From contig OZ017750.1 in assembly GCA_963969365.1 (NCBI GenBank), forward strand, positions 434,001 to 498,000: 64,000 nt of DNA. Reading direction: 5' to 3'. Origin of the DNA: Asterochloris sp. CNOR1. Taxonomy: Eukaryota > Chlorophyta > Trebouxiophyceae > Trebouxiales > Trebouxiaceae. Position numbers and translations under genes: made by a program. The notes below the pieces were generated by a model. It had not been told where the DNA came from. It saw only the letters and a program-made list of their open reading frames with translations, and did no database searches. Positions 58,201 to 64,000 of this stretch are shown here, piece after piece. The first letter of the stretch is position 1; every line of letters begins with the position of its first letter.

Positions 58201-61200
58201 TCCATCGCATACAGCAGGGTGAGCCCCCAGGTCACATTGAAGGGCAGCTGCTTGGTGAAGAAGTCATCTGCCACAGCATATGGCCACCTGCAGGGAGCGC
58301 CAAATCGTGAATTGTCAGGTGGGTTTTGACAGAGGGTTTTGTCTGGTGTACATGAGCCTGAGGCCTGCCACATCCACAGGTGGCCTGTGGATGGCAGAGC
58401 TCCCCCAAGAAGGTGTCGCTGGGAGTGTAGCACACAGCAGTGCTAGACACCAAGGGGTGGGAAGGCTGGATGCATCAGGCCAGGGCCTCTGTGCACCACG
58501 TCGTTTAAAGCAGAGGCAATGCAGACTATACAGACAGGGAGGTGCCAGGTAAAGGGCACAAGAGATGCATGCATGGCAGTGCCAGCGGTCAAGAGTCAGA
58601 AGTCTGTGCGCGTCAGGCCAAGGCCTCTGTGCAATGGCTCACTAGCAGTAAACGGAGTGCAACATCACAGATGGAGCCCAGTCCCAGGTACGAGGCTGGA
58701 GGGGTCCAGCTTGCCCAATCATGCTGCACGCAGAGCCACACCTGATGTTGACGACTCTTCTGAGGTGGCCCATCAGGCTGTCATACTGGGCTGCCACTGT
58801 CTGGCCCTCCCGCGCACCGCCGCCAAAGAAGGCGATGGACTCAGCGTGTGTGCGCACCCGGGTGTGGATGTTCCTGCAGGTAAAGATTTTACATAGTACA
58901 TCAGCCACATTTGCAGCACATAATATCTCAAGTGATTCCCATGATCACAGCAAATCAGGTCCTATTAAACAGGAGCTAGCTGACCCCATGGCATGAGCCA
59001 GGTGGCTGCCTGCTTGATGTGTAGCCGCTGCAGCCTCTGCTGCCTCCCAAATGTGTCCAGGCAGAACCCAGATGCAACACCTGCTGTACCTGACTGCCAA
59101 CATGCTGAGCAGCAAGCAGGCATAAATAGTCTGAGATGACATGCCACATTACATGCACATGCTCAAACCACCAGGAGAGGTGACCACACCTGAATGCTCC
59201 CTCCAGGAAATATTCCTTCCCTGAAAGTGCGCCGAAGTCCGGTGTGACGCCCCTGAGGATGGCAAAGCCCAGGAAACTGTAGAGGTACAGGATTGCCATG
59301 CCTCGCCGGCCAGTCAACTTGTACAGGCGGAAGGTAAACCAGGTGATGTCAACCACAGGCTTCACCTGCAGGTGACGCAATATAGACTAGAAGCCTGCTG
59401 CTGAAGGCAACTCAATGGCTTGACGTACAGTGGGAAGGCAGAAACTGAGAACTGTTGTGGTGATGCTGATGGGTGCACAGGTAACATGAGCCTGACGATG
59501 AGATGCAGTGGTGACCGGGCGGCGGCACCCATGCAGGCTGGGGACATGTATGAAGAACAGCTAATAGGTGCGCAAGTGGTCATGCCCTGGGAGTTGGTAT
59601 GCAGTGGTGACCTGGCAACAGCAGAAGGCAGGTGGGGACAATGCAGTTCTTGACTGGACACGGACTCTGCGCGAACAGCCTGGGCTGCATTCTTGCAAGG
59701 CAGCATTGGGCCCAAAAGGTGCACAGTGCGTTGTTATCCTGTTGTTATTCTGTAGTAAGCAGACAGCTGCGCAAGGATGTGGCTGCAGCGCTTGCTTCTA
59801 GCACAGGTAGGTGCTGCATGATGAAAGCTCCAGTGGGCGGCTCACCATAGTTGGTATAAGCTCTGCCAGGTCAATGCAGAGGCGCTCAATATCCCTGGTC
59901 ACACGCTGGTCAACGTCCTGCATTCCTGCAGGGGAGTGCACAGACAGTCCAGAGATGCAGCCAGCAGGGGCGGCTCATGCACCAGCTGCAGCACAGCAGT
60001 AGCTGCATACCAAGCTGTATTTGACAAGCAGGGGTGTAGAACGATAGGGAAACAGGGTAGGGCCTTAACAAGCTGCACCGCACCTGACTGCTGGCAAGCC
60101 AGACAGACAACCACAAGGTGCACTGTGTCCTGAGAGACAGACAGGCATGCTTGGCACCTTTGCCAGCTGCGCTGCAGGACTAGGCTGCATGGCAGGCAGT
60201 GCAGGCCAACAGTAGGTGCACAACATCAGGGCACCGAGCTTGCTTGCCTGCCAGTTGAGCCACCGTGTAGAAGGTGTTGCCCTTCAGGTAGCGGGCATGC
60301 GCAGCTGCAGTCAGACGCCTGCACAGCAGCACGGCTGCCTTGTTGGGCCTCTTACGTGTAAGTAGTTCAAAAATTGGCATGGTTGCATTGCTATCAATTG
60401 ACGCTCATGCCAGGGCAGCCTGCGGTGCACAGCATGTGCTGGCAGGGCATAAGGTCCATGCATCGGACAATCAGGGACATATGCTCAGCCATCAGACCCA
60501 GACAGGCCAGAACAATGGGCCTGAAAATGAACTGCAGGCGCCCGCTAGGATATCTTGAGTGGGCGGTGCCAGCCGATGAGCATGGCAGCTTCCTGAAAGA
60601 GGAGTTTGTATGCTGTCCTGGCCTATGAAGGGCTGTGCTGGAAATAAGATGCAGAGACTGGCAGGCTGAAGGCAGTTCCCTGAATCATGAGCATGCTGCA
60701 AGGCCAGCAGGCTTTGCAGACAGCGCTCTTGGTTAAGTGCCCCAGCCTTTGAACCGACCAGAACCGCTGCACCAGCAGAGAGCTTTTTTGAACATTCAGA
60801 GGCTCCATTGTGCCTGCTGCATGCATAGGCTTGAAGTCTGTTGCACGCATACAGGCTGACTTGCGCCCTGTGCATAGGCACAATCCTTGTGGTACAACTG
60901 CAAACTCACTTGCGCCAGGTTAGCTGTGGTGCATATGCAATCTCACTTGCGCCAGGTCAGAGCCAGGGCATCTGCCACGTGCCGCAGCGTGGGCGCCAGC
61001 ACTGCCGAGGCTCCCGACTGCAGGACTGACAGACCAATGAGGCGCACGAAGGCCGAGCGGTCCTGCCGCATGACGTGCTGCACGGTGCGCCCGTTGAGGG
61101 AGGCGATGCGGTCCTGCGAAGGGCATGACAAAAACAGAGACTGTCCGGCTTGGATGCTGAGGTGCTCCTCAATGGCTGTCACAGCGTGCTTGTAGCTGCC

Positions 61201-64000
61201 ATTACATTCCTTGGCCTACTAAAGCTGGAGCGCATCTTAAGTGTGTCCAATGATTGAGAGATGCTGGCAACGAGGTGCAGGCCAAGTGCTGCCCAAGCAA
61301 CAGGTAGGCTCCTGCCAGCGTTGGCCCTTGAGCATGGCAGCTTCTTCCAGCTGCAGCCTCGCCGCTCTCCACCGCTGTCCTGTGCCACCACTGCCCTGCC
61401 CCCTTGTCTGGATGCAGCGCCCCACCTGGAGCAGGGTGCGCATGAAGACGACCCCCGCGATCATCCCCAGTTGGATGACCTGCCCCTTCATGTCGCGCTC
61501 GACCAGCTGCCGCCCCACGGCGCTCCACCGCTGCCACACAGTCAGCCTGCTGGGCTGGACCTCCTGTGCAGCCACCTCCGTCTGCAGGGCAGCCAGAGAG
61601 GTTGTAAACTTCTGAAAAGTGGGGCTGCCACAAAGGGCACCCCGCCGCAAAGCATTTTGCCTGTGGCCACCTCCAGTTGCAGGGGGGAGCCCGTGGGGGT
61701 GGCGCTGCCCTGATACAGAAACGCAGCGCTGCCACACAGTCAGGCTGCTGGGCTGCATTTGTAGTTGGGTCAGCCTGCTGGCATGTATCTCCTTCACAGC
61801 CACCTCTGAATTAAAGCCACCAGCGGGGCTCTTCAGTGCACGGGCGCCCTTTTCTGGGGAACGGGCAAGGGCGGCATGGCCATGACCTCACTTTGAAGCA
61901 ACCTACTTAGCTGCTCCCATGCACCCGGGTCATCACCCTGTCCAGATACAGGGTTCCCTGACCAGCACAAGCTCACCACTTGGTGCCAATCAGTGTCACG
62001 GAGGGGAGTCCAGAACACGGTCATCATCCCAGAATAGGGCCACGGCCTTGCCATGCAGCCCAGCCCGCCATGCCGTGCCAAACAGCTTCGTAACGGGGCG
62101 TGCGGGCCGCTACCTACTCCCAACCTGGGGCCATGGCCTTTGCTATGCAGCCTGCTCACCACCCGGTGGCGGACAGCGTCGTAAGGGGGTGCCCGCGCCA
62201 CGACCTTCTCCCGAGCGCTGCCGCTGTCCTCCAGGACGCGGCCCTGGCCGCTGGCAGAGGACAGGATCATGCGCATGCCCTGCAGGTTGGCTGCTGCGTC
62301 GCCGCCACGAGCGCGGGCCGCGCTGGTGCCCTCCTCACCCTCCTGGTCTGCAGGCAGCCCACAACTAGGTCAGAGCTTCCAGCCACAGCCTGAGTCTTGA
62401 GCGGTTCATGCAACCCTTGCTTGCTCCGGCCGCTCTGTGGCATGGCGACACCATTGTCCCGAGCCAGGCGATGGCCACGCAGACGCCTGCCAGATGAGAA
62501 CTTAGGTGCTTGGGATGTTTTCATGCATTGCCAAGTAGGCAGCACAGCCCAAAAGCCAGCAGCCTGCCTTCCGGCTCAGAGCTGCTGCTGCCCAGCAGCT
62601 CATGGGGGCCCTCCTTGCCAGGCTTTCAGGCTGCGTGCAGTGTTGAGCAAAAGCCAACTGCAGACCCAGAGGGAGTGGTGCCCTGGCCCGTAACTTTGCT
62701 CACTTCAACATATGAGCAACACCCTCTGTCTGTGCTGCTTGTATTGCACTGCGGTCAAACACCACAGACAACCATCGGAAAAGGATTCACCTGCCGGCCC
62801 CGAGCCGCCGCTGTCCAGCAGCTCTGGTTGGCCACCTTCGCTCTGAGCCCGCGCCCCACGGTGAATGCTCCAGCCCCCTTCCCCATCCAGGGCCAGCACC
62901 AGGTCATGGAAGGCCACCAGGGCTGGGCGGTGACTAATCGTGACACAGGTGCAGCCAAGCTCCTTAACCTTACTGCAGAATCGTTCCTCCATGTCCACCT
63001 GCAAGCAGCAAGAACAGGGGCGTGTTGGTGCGTGTCTTGACCCCCACGACCGGGGCAGGTAGCCAGGAGTTGGGGCCTGCATGTTACCTGCAGGCAGCGG
63101 GTCATGGCCAGTGATGCTGTGCTCAGTGCAGGCAGCCTGAGGTTGAGGCCTGCATCTGCAGGCCCAGGCAGAGGGCCAGATGCGGTGCTGCCCTAGAGCA
63201 AGGTGTGTTTCAAGGGCACATGCAGCCAATGTGAGGTGTAGTGGTCGGCCAAATATCTGCAAACATGGGCTCTGTTGGTAGCTGCTGCACTCACTACAGG
63301 CATAGGGCACGCATGCGACACTGTTGAATCATCTGCCTGCCGGCAAGGGGAGTCTGAGCTTCAACTTGCCATCGTACTGCTGTAGACAGCCTGAAGCTGA
63401 GATGCTTGGAGCCTGGTGCATGTCCATCAGCTCAGAACAGCTAGCAGAAATGACCCGTTGAAACATGGCCCTCCTTCAGTCCAAAGACAAGGCACCGGGG
63501 TCCACCTGCTGTCAAGGTGTGCCTGTAAAATCCCAAATTTCAATGCATGCTGCAGGACACTGCCACGCATCATAGCAAACTGCAGCCCAGCTTTCCCTCT
63601 CAGGGGGAACAGCCACTTACAACACACGGCAGGTCGCACTGCCAAGAAACCTCTTCTGGTTGGAGGTCAAGGCATCAAGCCACAAGCAGACTAAGCAATG
63701 CAGGCCCACCGTGACCCCGCTGGTGCACTCGTCCAAAATGGCAAATTTGGGCTTGTGATAGAAGAGGCGGGCCATGCCCAAGCGCTGCTGCTCCCCCAGG
63801 CTTAGCACCTCACTCCAGTTCACCTGCATGGTGCAAATCAGATTCTTCAGTGCTCATGGTCTGGCACTTTCTGCTGCCTAGTGAGGGTCCACATGCCCAT
63901 GCTCTCTTGCCGAGAAGCTAAAAGCTGCACCACCCTAGGCAGACTCCAGACAGTGAAATCAGCACCGAACAACTGGGCTGGAGGCATGAGCAAGCAGAAT
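55204..64000 (-). CDS. Full-length peroxisomal ABCD transporter (COMATOSE/PXA1 type), 5' end outside window
   Basis: Imports fatty acyl-CoAs and related compounds into peroxisomes for beta-oxidation. Fifteen exons in view (minus): 63710-63823, 62791-62998, 62160-62347, 61426-61581, 60947-61113, 60248-60318, 59846-59925, 59190-59365, 58742-58873, 58167-58287, 57614-57732, 57161-57354, 56766-56935, 56033-56216, 55204-55445; 773 residues, all phases agree. In view are the end of NBD1 ([44 protein letters not shown]), a linker, the second membrane half ([26 protein letters not shown]) and NBD2 ([44 protein letters not shown]). Both halves carry LSLGE in place of the usual LSGGE, as plant COMATOSE does. 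TMD1 and the start of NBD1 lie to the right of the window. One intron uses a GC donor. Confidence 0.95.
55856..56085. repeat. Three copies of an exon 3' edge with donor
   Basis: The end of exon 56033-56216 (codes [14 protein letters not shown]) plus its donor has diverged copies near 55958-56005 and 55856-55915. Both keep a GTGAGC-type donor. The flanks CCACCAAC(A)... and TTGAGATGCTCAC are shared. Confidence 0.85.
60901..60960. repeat. Duplicated donor edge
   Basis: CTCACTTGCGCCAGGT occurs at 60943-60958, where it is the end of exon 60947-61113 with its donor, and again at 60905-60920, 38 bp away in the intron, as an exact 16-mer. Both would code TWRK or its remnant followed by GTGAG. Confidence 0.9.
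61505..61810. repeat. Copied acceptor-side exon segment
   Basis: The 5' part of exon 61426-61581 ([19 protein letters not shown]) has a diverged upstream copy at about 61722-61806 that would read [13 protein letters not shown]...[24 protein letters not shown] is shared exactly. Confidence 0.8.
61965..62190. repeat. Three copies of an exon 3' edge with donor
   Basis: The end of exon 62160-62347 with its donor (plus GCTCACCACCCGGTGGCGGACAG-like) has copies near 62035-62100 and 61968-62005. Intron sequence next to the donor (GGGCCATGGCCTTTGC versus GGGCCACGGCCTTGCC) is copied too. Confidence 0.75.

Noticed and set aside
61237-61803. Open minus frame joining two copies of the SRLTVWQR segment
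   Set aside because: The upstream half is a splice-edge copy in an intron; the conserved reading starts at the acceptor at 61581.
1-64000. Search for transposons, virus-like elements, rRNA and tRNA
   Set aside because: No reverse transcriptase, transposase, capsid or integrase motifs, no long terminal repeats and no convincing tRNA fold were seen by eye. A tRNAscan or covariance-model search would be decisive for small RNAs.

Overview
This is nuclear DNA of a green alga, most likely a trebouxiophyte-like chlorophyte. The evidence is many short introns, splice acceptors that nearly all end in TGCAG (usually CTGCAG), moderately high GC, and plant-type plastid and peroxisome genes: a plastid BCCP with a transit peptide, a COMATOSE/PXA1-type full ABCD transporter, an OPR-RAP organelle RNA factor and a GCN20-type ABCF. 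No species can be named from sequence alone. I saw no virus-like element, transposon, rRNA, CRISPR array or convincing tRNA.

Layout, left to right: a BTB-BACK gene (minus, about 0.8-6.3 kb, 3' end unresolved); a small thylakoid-lumen-type protein (minus, 7.25-8.2 kb) head to head with CIA30/NDUFAF1 (plus, 8.3-9.7 kb); a YfcE-like metallophosphoesterase (plus, 9.8-10.5 kb); an ELO fatty-acid elongase (plus, 11.7-13.6 kb); a 13-exon ABCF protein (minus, 13.9-21.8 kb) head to head with an unrecognised 317-residue protein (plus, 22.1-25.6 kb); a plastid-targeted LarB-like protein (minus, 26.3-29.4 kb) head to head with an unrecognised one-helix protein (plus, 29.5-34.1 kb); an acidic SAP-like protein (minus, 34.5-37.1 kb); a 937-residue OPR-RAP protein (minus, 37.3-46.5 kb); an Ala/Pro/Gln-rich unknown (minus, 46.6-51.9 kb); the plastid acetyl-CoA carboxylase biotin carrier (minus, 52.3-54.5 kb); and a full-length peroxisomal ABCD transporter running off the right edge (minus, 55.2-64.0 kb). 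Exon models were built by hand: reading frame and intron phase agree across every junction unless an entry says otherwise.

Three genes handle fatty acids (elongase, biotin carrier, peroxisomal acyl importer), but they are not adjacent and probably share nothing beyond chance linkage. Several others serve organelles (lumen protein, CIA30, LarB, OPR-RAP).

The most unusual feature lies outside the proteins. In about twenty introns the edge of an exon, together with its splice acceptor or donor, is repeated two to six times as diverged tandem copies inside the neighbouring intron. This recurs in nearly every large gene and looks like a genome-wide habit of splice-edge duplication. Four introns also use the same non-canonical GC donor, CAG/GCAAGC.
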